NCBI GenBank assembly: GCA_027625915.1
Contig: JANTQA010000063.1
Location: 6,529,501-6,593,500 of the forward strand
Source: Anaeramoeba flamelloides
Lineage: Eukaryota > Metamonada > Anaeramoebidae
Direction of reading: 5' to 3'
DNA length: 64,000 bases
Position 1 is the stretch's first letter; each line of letters opens with the position of its first letter. The position numbers were made by a program, and so were the translations under genes. Below, piece after piece: positions 1 through 12,100 of the stretch. The notes under the pieces were generated by a model. The model worked only from the letters and a program-made list of their open reading frames with translations. It ran no database searches and was not told the origin of the DNA.

Positions 1-1977
1 TAACCTAAGGAGAAAAGTAATCGAAACACGTTTTAAATATATTTTATTTTATATTTGAAAAAAACTGTGTTTATTAAGGATTAAAATCTATTATAACAAA
101 AAAAGAATCCAAAAAACATTTCTTAAAATATTTGTAATAAGATGCAAAAAAATAAATTTTAACATTATTTTAATAATAAATAATAATAAAAACTTCTCAT
201 TTTGGTAATAAAAATAATAAAATGATAAAGATATTATGATATATTTTAATCATTATTCATTTAATAACTTCCATACAAATAAGATATTTCCAGAAAAGGT
301 GAGATATATTAATTTTGAAACTGCCTTATATTAAACAAAATTATTATATGACTATTTAAATATTTAAAATTGTTATTCATTAACTATTTATTCCTAATAT
401 TAAACCAATTTGTTTGTTCATTTTGGAATTACTTTGAGTAAAATATTTAAAATTTCCCAATCTCATTTTTAAATGTTATATTTTCAGTGAGAAAAACTGA
501 GGTGCTATTTATGTCTTTTATTTCATAAACAGTTTTTTCAGAAGATGGTTAATATCCACAAAAAGGGAAATAGAATAAGAAACTGTTAAACATATTTTTT
601 TCTTTGCAAAAAAAAAAAAAAAAAAAAAAATTCGGAGTTTACCATGCTTACTTTATTTAATAAAATTTTATCCCACATAGATATAAAAAAAAAAAAAAAT
701 GACATTTTTTCATCCACATGGGTAATTTTCAATTTTTTTAGATTTTGGAATTTATAATATTCATTTTCATGGTATAAAAATAATCTTTTATTTCATATTA
801 TTAACAGAAAAGACTCCATAACTTTATTAGCCCTGGTGGAAAATAAAAGTATATGGAAATCTTTAAAAAAATTTATAAATCACAATTTAGGAATTAGGGC
901 AAACAAGAGGAACTAAAAACTCCTCCCTTAAACAATAAACAAAAAAAAATAAAATAAAAATAATCTTTTTTTAATGATAAGAATAAAATAAAAACCAAAT
1001 ATTGCATTTGTGTAAAGAATATTTCTATTCTGAAAGAATTAAAGATATTAATCATTTTCTTTTGAACACAGATCAATAAGTATCTTGAACTGTTATAGAG
1101 TGCCCATGTTTTCCAGGTTTCAAAAGAATCGAGTAAAATCTTTGGTTTCACTCAATTCTTTTGAAATGTGGAAAAGCTAATGGCAGCTTTTTTGTGGTTT
1201 TTTATTTTATTTCGAAAATCTATTGATTTTCGTTAGGTTTTTTTGAGTTTTCTATTTCGTTGGAAAATCGATAGATTTTCGTTAGGTTTTTTTTACTTTT
1301 CGAAATAAACAGAAAATTTTTATAAATTTTCGGTTTATTTCTAAAGTAAAAAAAACCTAGAACACTTCACAAATAAAATAGAAAACCTCAAAAAAACCTA
1401 GAACACTTCACAAATAAAGAGAAAAACTTTAGAAAATCTAACGAAGTGTGTCCTTGGTTTTTCAAAATTCAAAAGAATTGAGTAAAATCAATAGATTTTA
1501 CAAATAAACAGAAAACTCAAGAAAACCAAAATGGCCGTTTTCCAGAATTTAAAAGAATAGAGTAAAATCTTTAATCATCTCTATTATTTTGAATTCTCAA
1601 AAACCTAACCTGTTATTTTTTTTTTCACGAAGAAATTAAAAAGAAAATTTAAAAAATGATCTTTTTTTACAGCTACTTGTAAAATTTGAACATAAAATCT
1701 CTTCCAATTTTGAAATATTTTGTAACTTTTCCAAAACCATATTTCAAAAATTTTTCAAAAAACAAGATAAAAAGAACAGTAATGATGAAAATTTTGAAAT
1801 TAAATTCTTTTAATTTTAAACAAGATACCTTTTCATAAATTCTTTGAACGAAAGTATAACTTTTTTGTTGTGTTTTTAGAAATTCTTTTTTTTATTTTTT
1901 TTTTAGTTAGTTTGGAATTATTAATTTAATTATTATTAAATATTAAAAAAAAAAAAAAAAAACAAATAAATAAATAG
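1..1977. other. Non-coding DNA upstream of the Sin3 core; possibly an intron
   Basis: I see no convincing coding sequence here. The stretch is AT-rich with homopolymers and contains J-module repeats at about 1100-1612. The Sin3 frame is open only from 1978, directly after a TAG that could be a splice acceptor. Other genes in this window have introns of 2.5-3.3 kb filled with the same repeats, so this may be the 3' part of a long intron whose upstream exon lies beyond the left edge. That last step is inference. Confidence 0.45.
1100..1612. repeat. J-module repeat cluster J1
   Basis: This is a cluster of short palindromes. Around 1110-1180 and 1530-1610 are TTTTCCAG...AAAAGAAT...GAGTAAAATC palindromes that read back as GATTTTACTC...ATTCTTTT...GGAAAA. 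At 1285-1357 is a ~73-bp palindrome that opens GGTTTTTTTTACTTTTCGAA and closes with its complement. Short linkers such as CCTAGAACACTTCAC lie between them. The same modules recur near 5.8, 14.4, 17.5, 33, 36.6, 45.8 and 59.6 kb. Confidence 0.8.
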
Positions 1978-2252
1978 TATCAAAACTTACCTTGCGAAGG
2001 AAAAAAAGAATTCGAAAAAAAGGTACTAAATGCTAAATGGGCAAATTTTTCAGTATTTAGAGATGATGGAAATATACCAATAACTGAACAAAATCCAAAT
2101 TTGGAACCGTTATTGATAATTGAAGAAGAAAGATACGAATTAGATATGGAAATTGAAATTATTAAATATTCTTTAAGAATTTTACAGAAATTACAAATTA
2201 GAACTCAAAATAATAATTCAAGGAATAATAATAATAATAAAAATAGCGAAAG

Positions 2253-2285
<33 letters not shown>

Positions 2286-5058
2286 AGGTGAAAGTGAAAA
2301 TGAAATTGAAGGTATAGATGGAAATGGAAATGGAAATAGAAATAAGAAAAAGAACAAAAATAAAGGGGATGGGGAGGAAAAGGAAGCAATGGAAAGAAGA
2401 ATTAAAGAAAAGGAGAATATTAATATAAAAAACCTTTTAAAAGATCCAATTTTTTTAAAAACATTAAATACAATGTATAATGAAGAAACACATTTAATAA
2501 TATTAGGGATCAAAAGGAACCATAAAAAAACTATTCCGATATTATACGAACGATTTAAAAAAAGAGATTTGCAACTCGCAATAGCAAAAAGAAAATTAAA
2601 TGAATTATGGAAAAAAAAAACAGAATATATTTTTTTAGATTTTGTCGATTATGAAAATCTTCAATATCAATTGTATGATAAACGAACATTATCAAAAGAA
2701 TTTTTATTAAATGAAATTGAATATAAAAAAGAGATTTTTCCAAATAAATTTATTGGATTTGAAAAAATTTTTAATGATAATAATTTAATAAAAAAAATTT
2801 TTGATTTATTATTTGTTGCAATAAATAATTTAGGTAGATTAAAAACTATTGATGACACATATTGTTTTCAAAAGGGTATAATCAACAACCAGAATAAAAA
2901 CACTCAGGGCAATGATAAAAAAAATAAATCTAAAAAAAATAAGAATAAAGCTAAAAATAGACAATCAAGATTGTTTGAGCAAAAAAAAAAATTAAAAAAA
3001 ATTGTCAAAACTTGGTTACATGGTTTTTTTCTTTCTTGGGATAGTGGTGATAATGATAGCGATGGCGACGGCGATGATAATGGGGATGATGGCGATGATG
3101 CTGAAAATGATGGAAATAATGATGGGAATAATGATCAAAATAGGAATAAAAAAAAAAAAACGAAAAATGATCCAAATAAATTTGATCAGAATTTTATTGA
3201 ACAAAAAATTATGTATTGTAATGAAAATTTTTATGTGTTTTTTTTAATTTTTAATAAATTAATAAAAAGATTAAAAAAAATTCAAAAATATTTATTAATC
3301 AAACACTTGGATTTAATTTCTCAGACGGTTTCTGAGTTTGTAAACCCTAATTTTATTAAAAAACGTGATTTTACTCAAAAGTCAAAAATATTGCAACAGC
3401 TGAAAAAAAATTTAACAAAGGATCCTTTTGAAATGTTTATAAATTTATTAATGCAACTTCTTTCGAAAAAAATGAAAGATGAAGAATTTATTTTTGAATG
3501 CAGGTCCCTATTTGGATATTCTTCTTATAAATTTATTCAAATTCATTTGATATTTGGTTCCTTACTTTCTTCACTAATTGAAATTGTAAATTTCAAAAAA
3601 AATAAATTGATAATCAAATTATTTAATATGGAATATTCTAATCATAAATCCTCAGGTGTAGATGAAAAAACATATTTAATTCATTACAAATTATTGTTAC
3701 CAGAATCGAAGAAAATTTTTAGAATTCAATTTGAAAAATTTTTTGATGCAAATTTATTAAATAGTGAATTGAAAAAAAATCAAAAAGAAATTTTTGAAAA
3801 AAATAAAATTAATGAAATAATTAACAATTGTAAATTAATTTTAGAAAATAACAATGATAAGAAGAAGGATGATGATGATGATAAGAATGATAATGGTGGT
3901 GATGATGGTGATGATCGTGATCGTGATATTAATATAAATCAAAAAGAAAAGGAAAAAGAAAAAATTAAATTAGAAGAAGATAATGATGATGATGATGATG
4001 ATGATGGTGATGATGATTCAAATGACAAAAAGGAAATTCGTTTAAAATTAAATAAGATTTTCCAAAATAATTTAAAAAATAAATTTTTAATGGAAAAAAA
4101 AAAACTGAACAAAAATGTCAATAGTAATAAAAATGATGAACATGAGAAAAATTTTGATAATAATACCAGAAATGATAATACAATAAATAAAATTCATTGT
4201 CAATTAGGGAGTTTAAATAAATTAAATAATAACAATTCTGAAGAGGAAGTGAAAATGAAAAATGATAAAAAAAATAATCGTAACCATAATAATAGCAATA
4301 AGGAAAATAAATTTCAAAAACAAATATTAAATAAAATGGAAATTGAAAAAGCAATAAATAAAAAATCTATAAGTTTTAATTATAATGATTTAATTGGCAA
4401 TAAAAAAACAAATTCTAAAACCTTAATCAAAATCGATCAAGGATTACAATATTTATTAAAATTAAACAAGAATGAAAAAAAATTATTTTTATCTATAGAA
4501 TATTTAAATAGTGATCATTTAAAATTTTTAAATAAAATCCATAACGATTATATAAATAAAAGAATAAAGTTTGAAAACATTTTACAAAATTCCCTAAAGA
4601 AAGAAGATTCAACAACAAATTATATCCAAAAAAATAGACTCATGCTTTTAAGAAATAAAAAAAAGTCTTTACATATGATGCAAAGCAATGAAACCTCAGT
4701 AAATAACCAATCGAATGCCTCTAAATCCGAAAAAAAAAAATCTAAAAAGAATAATGGAAAAAAAAACGATCAGAACCAGAATCACAAACAGAACCAGAAG
4801 AATAATAAAAACCAGAAGAATAATAAACACAGCCAGACCCAAAGACAGAGCCAGAATCATAACAATAAATGGGCAAATCAAAAAATTATTATAAAAAATA
4901 ATTTACAAATTAAATTTGATTATTTGCAACCCAAATTAATCTTTTTACCAAAAACTGAAGATATTTTTTATCGTGAAAAATTTTTGGAAATATCGAGAGA
5001 AAACAATCAAATATACAAAAATAAATTTTTGAAAAAAAATTGGCTTGATGAAGTTTAA
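1978..5058 (+). CDS. SIN3: Sin3-family transcriptional co-repressor, HDAC-interacting core to C-terminus (5' exon missing)
   Basis: This is a nuclear scaffold that links DNA-bound factors to histone deacetylases. The frame is open from 1978 to TAA 5056-5058. It opens with YQNLP, then CEGKKEFEKKVLNAKW, the expected order of the Sin3 HDAC-interaction domain (YRxLP, C-G-R, VLNDxW). Next come EEERYELDMEI, matching the family's EDERFELD block, and IPILYERFKKRDLQ. The Sin3 C-terminal region follows (about 3195-3600), with CNENFYVFFLIFNKL and an ECRSLFGYSSYKFIQIH segment. The tail has LPKTEDIFY, like the family's final TEDxF block. Between these are Asp, Lys and Asn tracts with no homology. The first in-frame ATG (2146) would cut the conserved domain, so translation must start in an upstream exon. 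TAG 1975-1977 is the likely acceptor. No PAH domains are visible in the window. Confidence 0.82.
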
Positions 5059-5125
5059 TCTTCTCTCTTGGCATATGTTATCATTCAAAATTTTGGAATT
5101 GTTTGTTAATTATATTATTTTTTAA

Positions 5126-5225
5126 TTTTGTTTCTTTTGTTTTCTTTTCTTTTCTTTTCTTTTCTTTTCTTTTGCTTTCTTTTCTTTTCTTTTCTTTTGT
5201 TTTGTTTTTTTTTTTTTTTTTTTTT
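5126..5225 (+). repeat. TTTTC-rich pyrimidine tract
   Basis: Just after the Sin3 stop is a run of TTTTC units ending in a long T stretch, about 100 bp of pure pyrimidine. It may simply be a microsatellite. Its position would also suit a 3' UTR, but no function can be read from it. Confidence 0.75.
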
Positions 5226-6290
5226 GTTGTTTGTAATTTTCTATTTTTATTATTCCTTAAAAAAAAAAAAAATCATATTAACATAATGCCTCTAAACATG
5301 TTAACGATTGTAAAATAACATGTTTAATTTGAACATGAAACCTCTTTTATTATTTTTAAACATAATGTAAAAATCATGATAAATTACAGAATATGATTCT
5401 TTCATTATTTGGCATGTTGTCAAAATCATGCCAAATTATAATTTAGATCATATCTCTAAAAAAAAATATGTTTTACATAAAATGTTAATTCGAAAAATAG
5501 TATGAAATCATGCTGAAATTATGTTAAACGCTTAGCATCATATGTGTATATTTATTTATATATGTATGCATGTATATAGGGTTTGAATATTATTAATATT
5601 TTTTTAATTAAAAAATATTTTTGTCAAATTACTTTATTAAAATAAAATTTAATTTAGAGCCTCTGGTAAAATGCTAAAGCTTAAATCAATTTTTTTTTTT
5701 TTTTTTTTATTTCTTTTTATTTTTAACATTAAAATCTAAAATATATTTTATTTTTAATGAAGAGAGGCAATTCAACAAAATTACCACAGATTTGCGGTTA
5801 GGATTTTTTTAATTTGATTAATAAACTGAAAATTTATTTAATTTTCGGTTTATTTCTATTATTAAAAAAAACCTAGGCACATCACGTTAGGTTTTTTTTA
5901 ATTTGAGAAACAAACGGAAAATGTATTGAATTTTTGGTTTATTTCTCAAATTAAAAAACAACGCTGTTAACTCTTCTTGATTTTTCTGTTTATTTGGAAA
6001 ACCTCAAAAAAAAACTAGAACACTTAACAGATAAAACAGAAAACCTCAAGAAATCGTAGTCACTCTACGATACTCTACGGTACTTTATGAAACTAAACGA
6101 ATTATGTTAAGAGTTTTATTTGGGGGGGTTAATGTCGGCAAGATTATAACTCAGAGTATAGCTTTTTTTAAAAAATAAAAAAATATATAAGATTATTTAA
6201 ACAAATGCAAAAGAAAACCAAGAAATGAAAGAAAAGAAATCTAAGAGAAAAAAAAACATTGAATAATCCTTTAAATGTATAACAAAAAAC
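5226..6290. other. Intergenic DNA with J-module cluster J2
   Basis: There are no genes. At 5280-5530 there are several loosely repeated ATCATG/AACATG motifs. At about 5800-6090 two palindromes of the J family sit in tandem (5806-5875, and a second from about 5886). They are followed by GAAAACCTC linkers and a short array of CACTCTACGATACTCTACGG type units near 6060-6090. Confidence 0.6.
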
Positions 6291-6674
6291 ATGAACAAAA
6301 TAGAAATAGAAGAAAGTCAAAAACAGAAAATGTGTCAGGATCTGGGACAGGGATCAGAACAAGTGCAAACAATAGAGTAAGAACATGTGATAAAATACGA
6401 ACATAAACAGTGGAAAGAATAAACACAAACCCAAGAACAAGAACAAGACCAAGAACAAACACAAACACAGGAAAAAGAGCAAGAACTCGGAAAGGAAAAG
6501 GGGAAAAAAACTAAAATAGAGCAAGAGCAATTTCAACAGCAGGGACAATCACAAGTACAAGAACGAGAACAAGAATATGAACAAGAACAAGAAACCATGC
6601 AAACACAGAAAGAAACAGAACAGGTAATTGATAAAGAAAAGGATCAGAAACAAAGAAATTCATCAAAAAAATGA
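6291..6674 (+). pseudogene. Decayed Gln/Glu-rich reading frame interrupted by two TAA codons
   Basis: One frame reads Met-Asn-Lys-Ile-Glu at 6291 and continues in the same register to TGA 6672-6674, 128 codons in all. It is interrupted only by TAA at 6378-6380 and 6420-6422. The residues are strongly Gln/Glu-rich (for example TQTQEQEQDQEQTQTQ). Each TAA falls where CAA (Gln) would fit, which is what C-to-T decay would produce. Neighbouring genes end with TAA, so a changed genetic code is unlikely. The frame may be a broken exon or a low-complexity repeat copied from a gene; the protein of the 47664 gene has a similar EQEQEQ tract. No domain is recognisable. Confidence 0.45.
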
Positions 6675-7460
6675 ACAAAACAAGAAACAGCAAACAAAGT
6701 ACTAGAAATATTTGTTTTTAGTCTAAAAATAAAATAAAGTAAAATAAAAAAATAATAAAAAATTGGACCATTTATAATGAAATTTAGCTTAGTTTTTTAA
6801 ACTATTTGAGATTTTATGTTACAAAAATTTTTCCAGTTATCACAATGGGGTTTTTTTATGTATTGTTTGAATTAGAGAATCAATATTTTTTTAAATAATA
6901 ATAATATCAAAACCATTAACTTTAAAGGTGTTTTATCTTCATATTGTAAAACAATTAAATTAGAGAAGCCCTTAGAATTTTTTTTTTTTTATTTGAATTT
7001 TGTTATTCGAAAGAATGGTAATCCCGTAGCTATTTTTGGTTACCAGCCCACCCCTTGGGTATATAGAAAACCCACAGTAAATGAATATGGGTGTAAAAGA
7101 TAAAACCAAAATCATTAGTAATAGTAAGTTAACTAAACATGAAGGCAGTCCCAACACAAAGTCCTTTCAATTATGCTATTATTTGTTTAATTTTGAATTA
7201 TTATTGAATAATTTTATTCAAGTTTTGGTTTCAGTAATGAGAACTGTTTGAGACACCAAGAATTGAATTTCAGATTAACAAATATATATATATATATATA
7301 TATATTTGCTAAAACAAAAATTCAATTTTTATTCATAGAGTTTTGGTGATCCAAATCTTTAATTTTATTCTTAGATCACCATTGCTCATTTGAAAATCAA
7401 ACTAATATTCTATTTAATTATTAATGTGTGTTTTCAAATCTCTTCAACATATATATTGTA

Positions 7461-7991
7461 AACTAAAATTCAAAATTTTCCACACAGCTAAAACAGTCCA
7501 AACAATTACAATAATACAATTTTATTCAAATTTGAAATAATTTTGATTTTTGTAAAATATGAAAATCATTTTTTCATCTTTTAGTTTTTGTTTTCGTTTC
7601 ATTGTTTGAATTACGTAATTTGTTTCGTTGGATCAAAATTTTTTTCAACCATCGATATTAGGTTAAAGTTGAGTTGTACCAAATAGAAGAACCCAAATAA
7701 AATTAGTTGGTAGTATCTAACCTTTGATCGATCAATATTCCTAATAGAATTTAAACAAATTTACTAATGTATTTTTTTGTTTTGCTCATCTCTAAAATTT
7801 TTAACACACCCTTGATTTATTTGTATTGATAATTATTTATTTATTGTTTTGTGAGTATTGTAATTTATAAACAAGTGTTAACATTTCAATTTGTGAATGG
7901 TTCTAATTTGGTAAATCTTCTTGAATTGATTAAATAAGTTTTTTTTTTCACAAATCGAATTTTGGTGTGTTAAAAATTTTGAATTGGGGTT
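7461..7991 (+). mobile_element. MITE family E, copy E1 (531 bp)
   Basis: The ends are inverted: AACTAAAATTCAAAATTTT on the left, and the complement of AACCCCAATTCAAAATTTT on the right. A TA precedes the left end; the right flank is TG, probably a mutated TA. There is no ORF of note. An internal GATCGATCAA block and ACGTAATTTGTTTCGTT are shared with copies E2-E6. The TA target and the small size suggest a non-autonomous Tc1/mariner-type element (inference). Confidence 0.75.
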
Positions 7992-8529
7992 TGTGTTAAC
8001 AGTTATAATCATTTTCTTTTTTATTTTTGGTTTATTTGACTGATAATTTAAGAGTAAAAATAAAAAAATATAATTTGGTTAATGGAAGGATCTAATTTTA
8101 ATTAAAAGTTTGTTTAAGTGTGGTAATTAATCATTTCAAATTGAAAACAGAAAATTTATTATTTGTTCATAGATTATTTGTTTTTTTATTTAATTTTTTT
8201 TGTTTTCCTTTTTTTTACTGAATTGAAAAAATGGTTTTTAATGTGTAGATTTATCTCTGCATTTTAATTAATTGAATTAAAAAAAAAGGAAACCTTACAA
8301 ATCAAAAAATATATATTTTAACTTTATGTTTATTTTTTCAAAAATTTTATATTTCAAAATTAAAAATTACAATCCAAGTTACCAAAATAATTGAGATCGA
8401 AAGATAATTTTACCTGAAAGAATTGATTGTTGTTGGGTTCTGGACGGTTTTCGTTTTTAGTGGTTTTATTATTGGCGATAATTGTTTTAAATATTCTGAT
8501 TGTACATCAAATTCCCATCTTTTTTTAGT

Positions 8530-8760
8530 AGAATTTGAATTCTCAAAAGCGAAAATTTTTCACTTACCTTTTTCAATATTTTTCTTTTATAAATAGAGTT
8601 CCCAAAGAAGTAAGTTGGAATTTGAAACTCCTATTTAGTAAAAGGAAATTGAAAATAAGGTTAAAATTTAATCACCTGAAATATTCAAAACCCTATAAAA
8701 ATGTCCTTGTTTTTTTGGAATTGGGAAATCAAATGAAATTTTAAAAAACATTTCTGAAAT
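8530..8760 (+). repeat. Degenerate copy of the large-palindrome arm
   Basis: The stretch around AGAGTTCCCAAAGAAGTA, with AAAATTTTTCACTT before it, closely resembles both arms of the inverted-repeat element at 43042-44024. A 69-codon ORF lies across it, but the sequence is better explained as repeat than as gene. Confidence 0.6.
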
Positions 8761-9153
8761 AAGTGGTGTTTGTCTTAATTTAATCGTGATTTATGATTCA
8801 GAATTTTTTTTTTAAGTTTGCTAAGTGACATAAATAATTTGAAAAATTACAATTTTTTTTCATTAGTGACAAACTGAATGAACTATTTTTTAAAAAGTAA
8901 GTTATTAGTTTTTGTAATAACAATTCACACCAACAATCAATTCAAAAATTGACTTTTATCCATTTTAACTAAAAAGAAGTCAATTCTTCCGGAAAACATA
9001 AAATTCCGAAAAACAAACGAAAAAAAAAAAAGAATTAGGATCTAAGAGAATAACTATCAATTTTTAAGAATGTTTAAGACATTAAAAATCAAATTATACT
9101 TTCCAAAAACCATTTTTTTTATTTACTTAATTATTTATTTTAATAATTGGATA

Positions 9154-12100
9154 ATGTCTAAAAAAGAAGAAACAAAAAAAGAAGAAACTAAACAAGAAGA
9201 AACAAAAAAAGAAGAAAAAAAAGAAGAAACCAAAAAACAAGATCTTGTTACCCCTTACGAAATCAAAGCAGTTTCTGAAACAGGTATTGACTATGATAAA
9301 TTAGTTGATAGGTTTGGTGCATCCATGATTAATGAAGAAATGATCGAAAAGCTGACCGAAATTGCCACAAAAAAAGGAATCAAACTTCACCATTGGATTA
9401 GAAGAGGATTATATTTTTGTCATCAGTAATTATTAATTCTTCCTATTCTTTTTCTTCTTCAAAATTTCTCAAGATAAAAAAATACTTTTTCACTCTATGG
9501 ATTTAACAAACCACACGTAAAGAATTTTGAAATCAAGAGAGTGAAGGGATGGTAAAAAAAAAAAAAAAAAAAAGCAAAAAAGCAACATTTATTTTTTTCT
9601 CATAAACAATAATTTTTTAAAGAATCTTTTTCTTTGGAATTCACCAAAAAAATAATCTTGACACAACACAACACAAAAATAAAAACAAAAAACAAATAAA
9701 AAAGTGATCTTCATCGAATTATAATTGACTACGAACAAGGAAAACCATTTTTCTTGTATACAGGGAGAGGACCAAGTGGACAAATGCATTTAGGACATTT
9801 AGTCTCATTTATTCTAACAAAACACTTCCAAGACATTTTTGGATGTGCTGTTGTTGTCCAAATGACCGACGACGAAAAATATTTGTGGAATAGAAAGTTT
9901 ACACAATTACAAATCCACAAATTTTTGATGGACAACATCAAGGATATCATTTCTGTTGGCTTTGATCCCGAAAAGACATTTATTTTTTCCGATTACCAAT
10001 ACATTAAAGAAATGTACCCCAATATCACCAAAGTGCAAAGAGCTATTACATTTAGCCAAGTAAAAGGCACCTTTGGGTTCACAAATTCAAATAATATCGG
10101 CCAAGTTGCCTTCCCAGCTATACAAATCGTTCCATGCTTTTCAAGCACATTCCCTAAAATTTTTGAAAACTTCCCAAAATCTAAAAGCAAAAAGTCTCGA
10201 GGCTTTAATTGCTTAATTCCTTGTGCCATTGACCAGGCTCCATACTTTAGACAAGCACGTGAAATTGCTTATAGAATTAAAGAAAAAAAACCTTCTTTAA
10301 TTTACGCTAAATTTTTCCCCGCTTTACAAGGCCACAAAACCAAAATGTCTTCTTCAAAACAGACCACAGCTATTTATTTAACAGACAAACCAAACCAAAT
10401 TAAAAATAAAATTAATAAACACGCTTTTAGTGGTGGCGGAAGAACTAAAGAAGAACATGAAAAATTTGGTGCAGGTTTGTTTTTACTTTTATTATTATTA
10501 TTTTTTTTTTTTTCTATTAATATTGTTATCATTATTATTATTATTATTGTTTTTCTTAAATGTATTAATATAAATCTTTATTTGGATTTGAGTACCGCGA
10601 TCATCGATTTGTTAGTGTTTTAACAAAAGCAAATTGCTGATTAATCGATTTGAATTTAACTTTGAGATTATCATTTCAGAATTCAATTTATGATTCGGAA
10701 ATTGAAATAAAACTATTGTCAAGTTTTCATTGATAAAATAATAAAATAATATTAAAACAATGAAAAATTTCAAAAAAGTTTAAAGATTCAAAAAATAGAA
10801 AATAGAAAATAGAAATATAGAAAACAGAAAATAGAAAATAGAATATAGAAAATAGAAAATAGAAAATACATTAAAGATTATTATGAATGGAATTTGAAAT
10901 ATTTTTTCAGGTGTGCCAAAAATTCAGAATTTTTGGATAAATAAACAATTTAACTTAAATCATTTGAATTAGAACTCAACAAAAATGAATATTTTAATCA
11001 TATTATCGAATAATATTCTCAACAAAAGACTATAGAAAACTTTTGTATGAAAAAGAATCAAAGATTTTAACAATTATCAAGATATAAAAATCTCGAATTT
11101 GTGATTTTGAAAATATTTAAATTGCTGATAAATTTTAAAAAAAGCAAAAAAAAAATTTACTTTCCTTTTCCATTTTTTTTAAAACTACTAACCCAATTTT
11201 CAAAACATTTCATATCAAAGAACATTTCAACAATCAACTTTTTTACAAATGTACATTTGCATTTAAACAAACAAAAGTCTTTATTCAAAATGAGTTAAAA
11301 AAAAATGAAAAATGGGAATTAAACCGAAAAACTTGAAAACATTTTTTTTGAATTTATCTGAATTCAAAAAAAAAATTATCCTTGCTTACAAATTAATTTT
11401 TTTTTTAATTTATTAAAGAATCAGAATTTAAAACGTTATTTATATTTATTTTATTTATTTATTTAATTATTGAGAGAAATCAAAAAAGATTTATCTAAAA
11501 GAAAAAAGAGAATAAGAAAAATAATTAAAATATTATCATAAAATAATAATAATATCATTTGTATGACAAAATTAAAAAAAAACCTAGGTACTTGGCGGCA
11601 CTCTATAACAGCCTGCTACACCACTTCCAAGAGTAGGGAACTAGATACCGGAATTTATATATTAAAAAGGTTATTTATCTTTTACCAAACAAGAAAAGTT
11701 TTTGAAAATGTAAATTAATGCAATTTGCCTCAATTTATACCATTAGAATTTATTTTCATTTCTAATAATTATCAAAAACTATAAGAAAAGAATTACTATT
11801 TAAAAAATAATAACATAATAATTTGTAAAAAAAAATAAAAATCTTTTATAATTTTTCAAAACTTTCATTCTTAACTCATTAATCTATATACATATCTACA
11901 TATCTATCTACACACACACACATACACACACATATATATGCATACACACATATTTATATATATTAGGTTATTTTTAGCAGAAATATTTTTTTCGTTAAAA
12001 TTAAATTTATCGAGATTATTATTATTTTTTAAAAAAAATTAGTTTCTGAACACTCCCTTTTATAAATCAATTATTTAAATTTTTTTTCAAAACCTTCTAT

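Larger units (their letters stand above)
6675..9153. other. Intergenic DNA containing MITE E1 and a palindrome fragment
   Basis: No genes are supported. The region holds a (TA)n run at about 7281-7304, the 531-bp element E1 (7461-7991) and a degenerate copy of one arm of the large palindrome found at 43-44 kb (about 8530-8760). The last few hundred bases before 9154 should contain the promoter of the tryptophanyl-tRNA synthetase gene, but I recognise no specific motif. Confidence 0.55.

Noticed and set aside
2198-4881. Several minus-strand and alternative-frame ORFs of 60-100 codons
   Set aside because: They lie opposite the Sin3-like coding frame and are open only because of low-complexity codons. 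Their products are Phe/Ser/Leu homopolymer-like.
6291-6674. Reassigned stop codons (TAA as Gln)
   Set aside because: The Sin3-like, tryptophanyl-tRNA synthetase, oxidoreductase and TOR frames all terminate normally at TAA right after conserved C-termini.
6271-6693. Three overlapping minus-strand ORFs of 60-65 codons
   Set aside because: They are the complement of the Gln/Glu-rich frame and read as Leu/Phe/Val repeats.
8535-8744. 69-codon plus-strand ORF
   Set aside because: It falls on a degenerate copy of the large palindrome arm, and the frame is not conserved in the better copy at 43-44 kb.
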